Origin: Agriotes lineatus
Taxonomy: Eukaryota > Arthropoda > Insecta > Coleoptera > Elateridae
Direction of reading: 5' to 3'
Assembly (NCBI GenBank): GCA_940337035.1
Contig: OW679202.1
Location: 20,661,224-20,725,223 of the forward strand
DNA: 64,000 nt
Positions 1 through 9,869 of the stretch are shown here, piece by piece. The position numbers and the translations under genes were made by a program. Numbering within the stretch: position 1 is the stretch's first letter; each line of letters begins with the position of its first letter. The notes under the pieces are model-generated. The model did no database searches. It was given only the letters and a program-made list of their open reading frames with translations, and was not told where the DNA came from.

Positions 1-141
1 TCTGTAATAATTAATTGTAATTTTATTTTTCGTAAGATTGTTTTGAAGAGATCAGTGTAACTTTTTATGTGAAAGGGAAATTAATAACAATAATAATAAT
101 TTTATTAATTGAAAAATAACTATAACAGTAACAAAATAAAC

Positions 142-1564
142 TTATGAAGTCCAGTTCGATGTGATTCCTGGTGTCCTTGCTATAATTGTTCCGAAATATT
201 TGAATTTCTCCACTTCTTCGAAATTGTAAGTTTTTCCTGAATTACTCGTTATCGTTAGGTGTCTATCCTCCGTAAAAATATTGTCTGTCCAGCTCATATA
301 CTTTGTCTTATTTTCGTTTACTTCCAGACCCATATTTCTTGCCTGTTGTTCCAGTCTCTTAAATACTTCTTGTAGTTCGCCTTCACTCCTTGCTAATATT
401 GTAATATCTTCAGCGTACGCCAGCACTTGGTGTTTCTTGTGATATAATAATCCTGTTCTATTGATGTTTACTTCTCTCAAGATTTTTTCTAGCACGAAAT
501 TAAACAGTACTTATGACAGAGGGTCGCCTTGTCGTAATCCTACTTTAACCTCAAAATTATTTGATGTTTTCCCTTTTACTCTTACTCTGTTTTCTGTTTG
601 CGTGAGAGTCATTTTTATAAGATTAACTAGCTTTTTACCGATCCCTAGTTCTAATAGTGCCTTGTACAGTTCAGATTTTACTGTCTTGTCATATGCTTGT
701 CTGAAGTCTAGGAATAATATATTGGTTTCTTTCTGGTGTTCATAGCTTTCTGCCTGGATTTCTTTCAGTATAAATATTTGATCGACCACCCCTCTTCCTG
801 CTCTGAAACCGAATTGGTATTCGCCTATTATCTCATCCATCTTTGTCACGAGCTTCTTTTTTATTGCTGTTGCTAATATCTTTTAAGAAACATTGAAGAG
901 TGCTATGCCCCTATAGTTCTCACAGTCTTGTTTGTTGTCTTTTTTATAAATAGGGCATAGTATTGCTTCTGTCCATTCTCGAGGCATCCTTTCTTCTGAC
1001 CAAATTTGTTTTATTAGCTCTTGAGTTTTTTGCACTAGTTCATTACCTCCAAACATAAACATTTCTGCCGTAATCATGTCACTTCCCGGGCTCTTATGTT
1101 GTTTAAGGTTTCTTACAATTTCTCTGATCTCTAGAATAGTGGGTGGTTCATCTTCGTTCTCATTTCTGTGGTCTTCTTCCTCTATCCCATATTCCTCTAT
1201 CTCCACATTATCTAAATTTAACAACTCCTCAAAATATTCTTTCCATCTTTCTAACACCTTTTCTTCCTAGGCTATTAAATTGCCATTTTTATTTTTGTAA
1301 AAAATTGAATTCGGCTGGTATCTTTGGTTTTCCTCCTTATTCTTAAAGTTGCCTTCAGGCCTACTCATTACTTCTTCATTATACTTCATTTTCTTTTCTC
1401 TTAATATATGTTTACAACGCTTCCTCTGTTTCTTGTACTCGCGTTTCATTTCTTCTGTTCCCCTTGAAATCATTTTTATTCTCGCTTTGTTTCTTTTTTC
1501 TATTTCTTTTGTACATACTTCGTCAAACCACCGTTTCTGTACTTTCTGCCTGCTCCACTTAACC
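142..1564 (-). mobile_element. 5'-truncated non-LTR retrotransposon, RT with three nonsense codons
   Basis: One minus-strand frame runs from about 1564 down to 142 and encodes a LINE reverse transcriptase. Blocks seen in order are a Lys/Glu-rich linker, WKEYFEELLN, the RT palm entry ENYRGIAL, GFRAGRGVVDQIF, the motif-A block LFLDFRQAYD, GLRQGDPLS and AYAEDITIL. The frame is broken only by stops at about 1264-1266, 880-882 and 508-510; I see no frameshift. The catalytic box reads YAED where active RTs have YADD or FADD, so one catalytic Asp is replaced. No endonuclease domain precedes it, so the copy is 5'-truncated. The 3' side (about 70-140) is AAT-rich, like a LINE tail. The family resembles RTE-like or related insect LINEs; the clade is uncertain. 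Confidence 0.8.
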
Positions 1565-1994
1565 TAAACAATTTTATTCCAACAAATGTTCTGCAATTCG
1601 ATTATCAGAATCATTATAAAAAAAATTTTGTCCAGTTGGCGATAAACTAGTATTGTGATTATGAATTAAAAATACAAAGAAGATTTAAAAAAAGAAGGAG
1701 GGTGTTACGACAAAGTGGCTGTACTTAATTTCTAACATAAAATTTTTAATTTAAAAGGCGTTTCCTTCTGTTTGTAATTTGAATAAGAGAAATCTTAATT
1801 TAATTTTAAAAGGACTAATACTTAGCGTCTTTAAATTGGGGTGTAGCTTGTTGTAACTATTAACGACACAGTAAGAAAAGAGCTCTTAAATAACACAGTA
1901 TGATGTATAGGCAGAGTTAGTTAATAGACCTTTTTTTCTTTATATCTGAGGTTCAGATTATGTACAACACTACAGAAGGTTAGCCTTTCATATA
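1565..1994. other. AT-rich spacer, no gene seen
   Basis: This AT-rich stretch lies between the truncated LINE and the long-TIR MITE. I see no coding signal, RNA gene or clear repeat in it. Confidence 0.5.
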
Positions 1995-2108
1995 CAGTGT
2001 GGTCCATTAAGTGTGCAACAAATGGGACATCTTTTTATTAGTTGTACAACCGAAATTTATATACCGCCAAAAGTTAGTGCATGTTTGATAACCATATCAG
2101 ATGCCCTT

Positions 2109-2865
2109 AAGCCTTGTACAGATTAGCGAGTCGTTGCGTGTAATGTAACGGTTACTGTAACCAATTTTTTTATTGTAGACGCCTTCTGAACCAAGCTCGC
2201 AAGCGCGCTTCGTGTCATGAGCTGCGAGCCACCGATTGTCGGATTTTGCTGCGAACACAAAGGGGCTCGCAGTGCGCTTGTGGACGCCAATTGTGGTTGT
2301 TGTGTACGTTCCTCGAGCCACGAGAACAGCAGCGAGTGCTAATTACTTTCTTTTACGATAAAGGAAGTATTGGATTTACCCCAAAAATTCGAAATAGAGT
2401 TTTCAACAGATCTTCACGAGTCCCCTGAACCCAAAAAACATGTTTTTGTTCATTGGTCTGTCTGTCAGTCTGTCTGTGTTTACTCGTATGATTTTTCAGT
2501 TTTTTTCGGCTCAAACGATTTTTTTCAAACTTTAATGTGTATTGATGTGAGATAGCTGATTTTCCAGTTGAATACCTCTAAAATGGGTTTCTTTAGTTTA
2601 AAAAAAAAATTTTTGTTAACTCCTATTTTAAATAGAACACCTGGTATATTAGTATTACATTTTTGACTTCAGCTTAAAACTTTAGAGAAAATTTGTCTCT
2701 TCAATTTGTAACCTTTTAACATTTTTGACAAATGCACGAACACTATATGGATCCGATCCGTTGCAGTTAGTTACAAGACGATTATGGACATGCCGTCCAC
2801 ATTAAGAAGAGGTTACAGTAACCATTACGTTACATGCAACGGTTTACTAATGTGTACAAGGCTTC
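2109..2865. mobile_element. Element nested in MITE-A, about 50-bp inverted ends
   Basis: The left end (2109-2165, starting AAGCCTTGTACA) pairs with the right end (2810-2865, ending TGTACAAGGCTT) over about 50 bp with a few mismatches. It interrupts the MITE-A sequence that is continuous in the second copy. A GC-richer stretch (about 2170-2340) holds a 9-bp inverted repeat (ctgcgagcc / ggctcgcag). A member of dispersed repeat C follows from 2346. I could not identify a clean target duplication or a transposase. Confidence 0.65.
2346..2740 (+). repeat. Dispersed repeat family C, copy 1
   Basis: Starts with a small hairpin (ACTTTCTTTTACGATAAAGG) followed by AAGTATTGGAT and CCCCAAAAATTCGAAAT. 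It shares long stretches with 22306-22700 (inverse), 30377-30648 and, by its 3' part, 56918-57026. A TCTGTC-rich run is at 2457-2475. There is no coding capacity. The class is unknown. Confidence 0.65.
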
Positions 2866-3481
2866 AGAATGGCTTCACGCCAAACAGCATACAGGGCCGG
2901 ACAAAAAATATGAAATTGGTGAAAGAATAAAGTCCCCTTATTTAAAAAAATATAGCAAAATGTTATTGAGAAAAGTTATTTAGAATCAAAAGTTATGCTC
3001 AAATACAAAGTCACGGTCTCCTATTCCAATTTTTATTCTTTTTTGGAAAATTTTGTACTACTCCCGTGTGATACATATTTTTATTATTTTGATTTTAGTA
3101 GCCAACAACCGTATCACTTTTAAATAACTTTTAACAACTTGAAGCGTATTTGTAAAATTTACTTGGATTTATATTTTTTTAGGTAACCGTCCACTTCATG
3201 TTTGTTGCAACGATATTTAACAGAACTTTAGAATTTCACAAATATTTATTTTAACAAGGCAAATGCTTTACTAATTTAAAAAAAAAAATAAAGTAACTTT
3301 ATTCTTGAACGAATTTCATATTTTTTTATCCTGCCCTGTATGCTGTTTGACTTGGAGCCATTCTAAATGCACCTGATATGGTTATCAAACATGCACTAAC
3401 TTGTGGCGGTATTTAAATTTCAGTTGTACAACTAATAAAAAAATGTCCCATTTGTTGCACACTTAATGGACCACACTGTAG

Positions 3482-4258
3482 ATATGAAAGATATTTATTT
3501 ACACTTAAATTATGATAAAGGCAATATGAATGTAAAACACGCCTATGCGACATACTTAACCAATTTAAAATTACAAGTTTTTTAGTTACACTTTCACGTT
3601 TTGTAATGCCAAAAATAAGACGCACAAATGAATTTTGGAGTTTCTGAATCTTCTTAACATCTATGGAAGTAAGACAGGAATCATAAACTGCATCACAGTA
3701 GTTTATTATAGACAGGACCAGAGAGTTACAGCACTGGATCTTAATTTTCTGATTAAATAGGTGTCGATTATGGCCTATGGCTTTGAAAGAAGCGTACGAT
3801 TTGCGTATGCAGTCGGTTATAAGTTGATTAAACGTCAGGGCATGATCAATAACTAGACATAAGCTCTTGACAGTTTCTTGCAATGGCAATGATACATTGT
3901 CAATTTAAATATCTGCAGATTTCCTACCAAACACAATTGCAACCGATTTTTTAGGATTTAACTGTAAGGCATGATCTTTGAATATATTTCGTAGATTCTG
4001 TAAGTTGATAATAATTAGATTAAATAGTTGATTAGCAAGAGTTTTAGGAAAAGAATAATATAACTGGGTGTCGTCGGCGTAGAAGTGCACTTTGCAGGAT
4101 TGCAAGCAAGTGATAAAATAAAAGTATAAATAGTGAATAACACAAGACCCAGTATTGTACCTCGAGGGAACGCCTTTATTAATATAAGAAAACAAAGATA
4201 TCGATCCATGTAATCTAACAGCATGAGACCTATTGGAGAGATAATTTTTGAAAAACAT
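3482..4258 (-). mobile_element. Jockey-type LINE fragment, RT 3' half
   Basis: The minus-strand frame encodes the end of a jockey-like RT: NYLSNRSHAVRLHG, a scrambled GVPQGS region, HFYADDTQLYYSF with an intact YADD box, then the thumb and C-terminal region (LVLSIINYCDAVYDSCL, KIQKLQNSFVRLIF). There is an in-frame stop at about 3902-3904. Paired compensating frameshifts near 4110-4190 are likely, because the LGLVLFTIYTF block reads in another frame. The fragment abuts MITE-A at 3478 and is 5'-truncated. Confidence 0.75.
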
Positions 4259-4301
4259 TGAGCACTAGACCTTCATCCAATATATGTAGTGTAATATAAT
4301 G

Positions 4302-4380
4302 GGTGTTCAAAAAGTCTTTACCTCTTGGGTGGCGCTGAAGAGTTCATTGTGACATTTCACAAAACGTACCTAACCCTACT
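4302..4380. repeat. Single transposon-like end
   Basis: The sequence GGGTGTTCAAAAAGTCTTTA just left of the intact LINE looks like a mariner-type terminal repeat. Its partner was not found. It may be the left remnant of the element whose transposase relic lies at 8765-9640, split by the LINE insertion. Confidence 0.35.
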
Positions 4381-4389
4381 TTTATAAAC

Positions 4390-4390
<1 letters not shown>

Positions 4391-4420
<30 letters not shown>
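4391..4420. repeat. (TAGA)n microsatellite, LINE tail
   Basis: Seven and a half TAGA units at the 3' terminus of the minus-strand LINE; most likely its tandem-repeat tail. Confidence 0.9.
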
Positions 4421-4421
<1 letters not shown>

Positions 4422-4508
4422 ACATTTATTAATCCCAGTAACATAAAAAGTTACATATAGTACCCTTTAAGGGGTGTGGAACCATGTCAAATACAATCTA
4501 ATAAATTA

Positions 4509-7340
4509 CTATATTCTACTCCTACCTAGTGTCTTTCTTTCTTCATCATTGAAAAATTCACTTAATTTGTAAAAAGCTTTAACTAAAAGATACCTTTTTA
4601 TCACATTCTTTAGCTCATTTTTTGGAAGAATGCGAATTGATTCTGGAAAAGAGTTGAATATTTGTAACACAGAGTACTTAACGTTTTTCTGAATATAAGA
4701 AAAATTACACTTTTTACAGCACAGGTTATTTTTATTTCTTGTGTAATGGCCATGGTTTTTGTTACAGTCTGAGAATAAATCCATATTATCCTTTACAAAA
4801 ATAACTGCATCCAGAATGTAAAGACTTATTAAAGTTAATATTTTTTTATCAATAAAAACTATTCTACAACTCTCAGCGTATTTCATTCCATAAATATTTC
4901 TAATACAACGCTTCTGTAACACCATGACTCTATCTACATCTGAGGAATTTCCCCAAAATACTGGTCCATATCTCAACCTAGACTGAATGTAAGCATGATA
5001 AGCTGTGGTAGCAGCACTCTCACCCACATTATTAGATATAATGCGAAGAGCATAGGCAAACCTGGCAATTCCCAGAGCAACTTCAGCGATGTGTGCCCTC
5101 CAGTCCAATCTACGATCCACGTGTACGCCCAAGAACAAAACTGAGTCAGACGACACCACTTCAATTCCATTATAGGAAACGCTAATTGTGTTATTTACTC
5201 TATTACCAAAATAAACTATTTGAGTTTTAGATATATTTAATAATAAGTCACTTTCTGTGAAATACTCATTAAGACATTCCATTGTATTCGTGACATTTGT
5301 AAACAATAGATCTTCACTGGTTTCACTGAAAATTAAAGTGGTGTCGTCCGCATACAGCACCATATGCTCAGGCGACACCTCAGGAAATTCATTGGTGTAA
5401 ATGATATATAAAAGGGGTCCTAGGACCGAGCCCTGAGGAACGCCTTTCTCCAATAAAACTTTGTCTGATTTTATCAAATTGCCAATTTTGTCATACTCAA
5501 CAACCTGCTGAGATCTTCCTGTTAAATATGATTTAATTAATTCTAAAGCCATGCCTCTAATTCCACATAAGTTCAATTTACTACACAAAATATCGTGATT
5601 TACACTGTCAAATGCTTTCGAAAGGTCAAGGCACACGGCAGCAGTTTGATATCTATTATTTAATGAATCTAGTACTTTTTCTAAAGCTTGATAAATTGCA
5701 CGAATTGTGCTCTTGGCCTTTCGAAAGCCATTTTGTTTATCTGACAGTATAGAATTATTCTCTAAGAATGTAATAAATCTACTATAAATAATCTTTTCAA
5801 AAATTTTGTTTACATTTGATAATAAAGAGATTGGTCTGTAATTCTTTTCTTGGTCTTTCTCACCCTTTTTGTGTATGGCTTTAACATAAGCATTCTTCAG
5901 CAAGCTTGGAAAGCTACCTGTAGTAAAACATAAGTTTATTATATGCGAAATTGGTTCAGAGATTATATTTGAAATAGTTTTTAATAATTTAACAGGGATT
6001 TCATCCTCACCGACAGATTTTTTGTTTGTAAGCTTATTTATTGTTAGTTTCACTTCATGTGGTGTAACAGGTGAAAGAAAAATTGTGTTGTTGATATTTG
6101 TGTGACAAAATTTATTCCAATTTTTACCAGAAAATGAAGGGCATGCTGTCACAAAATAAGTATTTAGTTTGTTTAATATCAAGGTCTCATTGTTATATTT
6201 ATTTGAAAAATTTGTAAATATGCTAGAGGTAGTTTTTTGCTGAGATGTGATTTCTTTTACTATATTCCAAGTAGCCTTAGTTTTATTTTCCGAAGTTTCT
6301 ATGACAGATTGGTGGTGTAACTGTTTAGCTTTTTTGATAACTTTTTTTAAAATCTGACAATATTTTTGAAAATATATTTTAGTTATTTTACCCCTTAATT
6401 GTTTATAGAATAAAGTTCTTTTTCTCCTACATGAAATTTTGATACCTCTTGTAATCCATGAGTTAATCTTTTTTGTTTGTTTAGTTTTTTTCATAACAAA
6501 TATATTTTTTAGCAGACTAGTGACAGTGTTTGAAAAGACTTGGTATGCTATGTCAACATCTTGACTATTATAAAGTGGTAGCCAACTCACCTGAGCTAAT
6601 TCTTCTTTGTAATGATATAATTTGTTTTTTGAATAGATTCTCTTTATTTTATAACTAGTTCCTTCCAAGTTTACATCTGATAGTGCTAAGACTTGAGCAT
6701 GGTGGTCAGACAGCGCTGTATTCAAAACATAGCCATTACACAAACCTACTTCTAAGTTACAAAATATATTATCTATAAGCGTAGATGTATTCTGAGTCAC
6801 TCGCGTGGGCTCAGATATGAACGGAGATAAATTAAATGAATACATCAAGTCTAAAAACACATTTGTATGCTCATTTTGTTCAAATAGATTAATATTAAAG
6901 TCGCCTCCTACTACAACTGTATAAGATAGATAATTAGTGTAGATATAATTTAATACATCTTCTAAACTTTCAATATACGAGTCAAAACAACCTAAACCTC
7001 TTCTGTAAATGCACACTACAAGCAATTTGTTACTGTTATTCACAGCACAGGCATATTCTACAGTACCTTCAACACTTTTTCCAGTAATTAACTGTACTTC
7101 ACGAAAGTTAAGAGTATTCTCACAGAATATACATACCCCTCCCTGTTTCATTGTTTTTCTGGAAAAGCACGAAACCAGTGAATATCCATTAATTCTTATG
7201 AAAGAAGATTCTATTTCACCTAACCAGTGCTCAGTGATCATAATAAGATGTGGTTTGTTCACTAGGGTCTCGAGCAGGGCCTCAATATCAGAAACTTTAT
7301 TGCGTAGGCACTGGATATTTTGGTGCATAATGTATAACAC
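4509..7340 (-). CDS. LINE ORF2: AP endonuclease plus reverse transcriptase (943 aa)
   Basis: It makes the nick and cDNA for target-primed reverse transcription in the nucleus. The N-terminal endonuclease/exonuclease/phosphatase domain has the expected residues in order: QNIQ (N8), TEHW (E37), GGDFNI (145-150) and SDHH (211-214). The RT domain shows YRPISLL (501-507), LDLSKAFDSV (571-580, motif-A Asp), GVPQGSVLGPLL (633-644) and LYADD (662-666). A C-terminal thumb-like region follows. The length is normal for CR1/jockey ORF2 proteins. I take the Met at 7340, 63 bp after the ORF1 stop, as the start. No catalytic residue is missing, so the protein may be functional. Confidence 0.9.
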   Translation of the reverse strand: MLYIMHQNIQCLRNKVSDIEALLETLVNKPHLIMITEHWLGEIESSFIRINGYSLVSCFSRKTMKQGGVCIFCENTLNFREVQLITGKSVEGTVEYACAVNNSNKLLVVCIYRRGLGCFDSYIESLEDVLNYIYTNYLSYTVVVGGDFNINLFEQNEHTNVFLDLMYSFNLSPFISEPTRVTQNTSTLIDNIFCNLEVGLCNGYVLNTALSDHHAQVLALSDVNLEGTSYKIKRIYSKNKLYHYKEELAQVSWLPLYNSQDVDIAYQVFSNTVTSLLKNIFVMKKTKQTKKINSWITRGIKISCRRKRTLFYKQLRGKITKIYFQKYCQILKKVIKKAKQLHHQSVIETSENKTKATWNIVKEITSQQKTTSSIFTNFSNKYNNETLILNKLNTYFVTACPSFSGKNWNKFCHTNINNTIFLSPVTPHEVKLTINKLTNKKSVGEDEIPVKLLKTISNIISEPISHIINLCFTTGSFPSLLKNAYVKAIHKKGEKDQEKNYRPISLLSNVNKIFEKIIYSRFITFLENNSILSDKQNGFRKAKSTIRAIYQALEKVLDSLNNRYQTAAVCLDLSKAFDSVNHDILCSKLNLCGIRGMALELIKSYLTGRSQQVVEYDKIGNLIKSDKVLLEKGVPQGSVLGPLLYIIYTNEFPEVSPEHMVLYADDTTLIFSETSEDLLFTNVTNTMECLNEYFTESDLLLNISKTQIVYFGNRVNNTISVSYNGIEVVSSDSVLFLGVHVDRRLDWRAHIAEVALGIARFAYALRIISNNVGESAATTAYHAYIQSRLRYGPVFWGNSSDVDRVMVLQKRCIRNIYGMKYAESCRIVFIDKKILTLISLYILDAVIFVKDNMDLFSDCNKNHGHYTRNKNNLCCKKCNFSYIQKNVKYSVLQIFNSFPESIRILPKNELKNVIKRYLLVKAFYKLSEFFNDEERKTLGRSRI

Positions 7341-7403
7341 TGATAAGTCATTCGCTATTGCTGTTTTGGTTCTATTTACACTAGTACTTGTAGGAATTAG
7401 CTG

Positions 7404-8543
7404 CTATGATGAATCTGTCACTACATCCAAGTCCACCTCATACTGAATCTTATTGCGTTGTTTATCCACTACTTTTTTCAATGTTGGGCACTTGATATCA
7501 TATGCTGTATGTCCAGTTTTTAGACCCAATTTATACCTGTCATTAGCCAAACAACAATTTATGCATTGCCACTTTGTATTGTTACACTCTCTTGCATCAT
7601 GATCCTCACTCATACACCTTCCACATATCTTCCTTTCAGTACATCCCTTTGCGGTATGTCCCAGTTGACAACAGTTGTAGCATCTGATGATATTGACATA
7701 TTCAAAGCATCTACACGATTTATGTCCAATAAAAAGTCTGGCATCATTTTTCACTAATATATTATGAAAGGTTAGCGCATCACATTCGATAATTGCAAGA
7801 TGTGTTTTTACCATTTTTTTGGTGGTGATAATTTTAATCATAGTTTTTTCACTAAAAATACCCTGATTTTGACGTTTTAAGACTTTCTCCAATTCATCAT
7901 GTTTGTAATCCATTTCTATTCCAACAATTTTTATTTTTGTGTTCTTTTTACTTGGTATTGTTGTTTTAAAATTGTTTCCTATGCTTTGTTCCAAATTTGA
8001 TTTGAGAACATTGGCATCGCCTTCATCCCTGCATCTGATTACTATACCTCCATTTTTTGTTTCTCTCATGCCTCTTATTCCGATACCTAATTTAATTGGG
8101 TCCACATTCTCTTTAATTGCCGTTTTTGTCTCAATATTTTCACAGGTTTCATTAGGCTTCACCACAACTATCCCTTCCTTAAGGGCATTTGCGTAACTTT
8201 TATTCTCAAATTTTTCTTTACCTCTACTTAATTTGGTATCAGTGACAACTACCTGTTGCTTTTTCACCTCCTCAATTGTGTGGAGACAATTTTTGGTTTT
8301 TTCAACCAGATTATTAGTGTTTTCCACAATTTTGTTAATGCTGGCAACCAGTTTAATATTTTGCAATACCACATGTAGACATTCATCGCAGAACCATAAT
8401 AAATTTTCACTATCTGTGATGTTTTTTGCTACATTGTCCTTAATTTTTACACAGACCGTATGAAAAGGACGTTCACAGTATCTACACTTTATATGTTTGT
8501 TACAAACAACAAAGTTGTCTGAACAAATGGAACATGTATCCAT
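7404..8543 (-). CDS. LINE ORF1: nucleic-acid-binding protein with PHD-like finger and zinc knuckles (379 aa)
   Basis: It is the probable RNA-packaging protein of the same LINE. Residues 4-55 hold eight or more Cys/His in a PHD/RING-like spacing (CSIC, CRYC, HTVC, FCDEC). The middle (about 60-110) is Lys/Glu-rich and helical. About 150-280 resembles an RRM-like region. Three zinc knuckles follow: C288-C291-H296-C301, C307-C310-H315-C320, and a variant starting C327-C330 with H345/C352. The start at 8543 gives the finger at the extreme N terminus, as in other insect LINE ORF1 proteins. There are no internal stops. Confidence 0.85.
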   Translation of the reverse strand: MDTCSICSDNFVVCNKHIKCRYCERPFHTVCVKIKDNVAKNITDSENLLWFCDECLHVVLQNIKLVASINKIVENTNNLVEKTKNCLHTIEEVKKQQVVVTDTKLSRGKEKFENKSYANALKEGIVVVKPNETCENIETKTAIKENVDPIKLGIGIRGMRETKNGGIVIRCRDEGDANVLKSNLEQSIGNNFKTTIPSKKNTKIKIVGIEMDYKHDELEKVLKRQNQGIFSEKTMIKIITTKKMVKTHLAIIECDALTFHNILVKNDARLFIGHKSCRCFEYVNIIRCYNCCQLGHTAKGCTERKICGRCMSEDHDARECNNTKWQCINCCLANDRYKLGLKTGHTAYDIKCPTLKKVVDKQRNKIQYEVDLDVVTDSS

Positions 8544-8764
8544 ATTGAATGTTACACGTTCCTCCGTATAGATCTGTAGCCACGGCTAAAGAAACTCATG
8601 TTGAACATATTCAACAACAACAAAGCAATCAAATGCAAACGTTTAAAACCAACTTTAAAACACTACATTTTTATCAAATGGTAATAACGTAACTGTAATT
8701 TATTGCAAATAAACAATTTATTAACATATGTGGATTGTTATTAATTTCATTAATTTTCTCCTAC

Positions 8765-9640
8765 AATCTGTGCCGCAGTTCATTTAGGTCATGTATTCGT
8801 TGCTGGAAAATCAAAGTTCTATAAATACGGCTATAGAAAGAAATCGTATGGCGTCAGGTCTGGCAGGATAAGGTATTAGCATGTTTCAACTAATAATCGA
8901 AAAATTCTTGTATCATGTGTAGCGTGTGCAGTCTTGTTAGAAAAAAACCAAACCTGAGCTTGTCATGGAGATCTTCGAAAGAAGGCCATAACAGCTCTTT
9001 TCAATACCTTTCTGCAGTCAAAGTGCCTTTTACCTTCAAAGAAGTATGGCCTAATTATTCTACGCCCTGAAATAGTTGCCCACACTATTCATTTTTGAGG
9101 GTGAAGAGTTGTCTCTATCATAAAATTAGGTTTCTCCGAACGCCACCAACGCATATTTTGAGGATTAATGTATCCATCTAAATAAAACCAGGCTTCATCC
9201 ATGAAAAAAGTGTTCTCCAATAAGTCGTCATTGAGGGTATTTAGGAACCACTTGACAATATTCGACACGCTGAGGATAATCAGCTTCTTGTAATAGTTGT
9301 ACAGACTGCAAACGGTAGGGGTAGACGTGAATGTCTTTCTTCAACATTTTGTGGCAGGTGCCAACTGAACTTGTTGAGACAAAAGGCATACAGAAGTTCG
9401 AGGGGTATCTTCCATAATCTGTCTTACATTTTCAATTACTTCTGACGTTCTTCTCGCAGGATGACCGCTGCCTTCTTTGCGTCAAACGAATACTGTCCCA
9501 CGAAAAACTTCAATGCAGTGATTCAAAGAACAACGAAAAGTGCTTTGCAAGGTTTGGAAATTCCTGCTGAATCTCTTCAAAACAATCATGGGTTGAGTAC
9601 TGCCATATTCCATTAACCGTACGGCCGTTACGAAAATAGG
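8765..9640 (-). pseudogene. Decayed IS630/Tc1-mariner transposase
   Basis: Read on the minus strand, several frames give a transposase outline: GHPARRTSEVIENVRQIM (helix-turn-helix region), then FFMDEAWFYLDGYINPQN with the first catalytic Asp, MRWWRSEKPNF and RIIRPYFFEGK. Stops and frameshifts are frequent, so it is dead. The MDEAWF...GY.N.QN..WW pattern is typical of a widespread insect IS630-like family. No clear right-hand TIR was found. Limits are approximate. Confidence 0.65.
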
Positions 9641-9869
9641 ATTCCATCATAAACATATTATGTTCTTGTAGCAAAACTATTTAATTGAAGAGGTTACATT
9701 ACCAAACACAAATAACTGACAGGTAGAGATTACAGAATACGCCTACCTGTCTAGAGAAACTGATATTGTGTAAAGATTTTGTTTTAGTTAAAATTATTAA
9801 AACAAACTGTATTGTACTTACGATATTTCACTAACGGAACACACAATTTATTAAAAATAAACAAAAAGT

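Larger units (their letters stand above)
1995..3478. mobile_element. Long-TIR Tc1/mariner-type MITE, family A copy 1, with a nested insertion
   Basis: The left end starts CAGTGTGGTCCATTAAGTGT and the right end is its near-perfect inverse, finishing CCACACTG. TA flanks both ends, as expected for a Tc1/mariner target duplication. The terminal inverted repeats extend over 100 bp each (left about 1995-2105, right about 3365-3478). The same family recurs at 26769-27607. Relative to that copy, this one has about 760 bp extra (2109-2865) that carries its own inverted ends. No transposase is encoded, so it is a non-autonomous fold-back type element. Confidence 0.85.
4391..8716 (-). mobile_element. 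Apparently full-length CR1/jockey-superfamily LINE with two intact ORFs
   Basis: Transcribed on the minus strand: a short 5' leader (about 8716-8544), ORF1 (8543-7404), a 63-bp gap, ORF2 (7340-4509), a roughly 90-bp 3' UTR, and a (TCTA)n tail seen on the + strand as TAGA units at 4391-4420. A microsatellite tail rather than poly(A) fits CR1/L2-like members. The flanks tttataaacata (left) and tttattaacata (8717-8728) match at 11 of 12 positions and may be the target duplication. It appears to have landed inside an older IS630-type element. Both ORFs lack stops and keep catalytic motifs, so this is a young copy. Confidence 0.85.

Noticed and set aside
2097..2321. Short open frames in the GC-richer part of the nested element
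   Set aside because: No recognisable domain, they cross the inverted-repeat boundary, and composition explains the openness.
4391..4420. CRISPR-like or regulatory tandem repeat
   Set aside because: Simple TAGA microsatellite at a LINE 3' end in a eukaryotic context.
7009..7446. 145-residue + strand frame and others over 7.4-8.5 kb
   Set aside because: Antisense shadows of the intact LINE ORFs.
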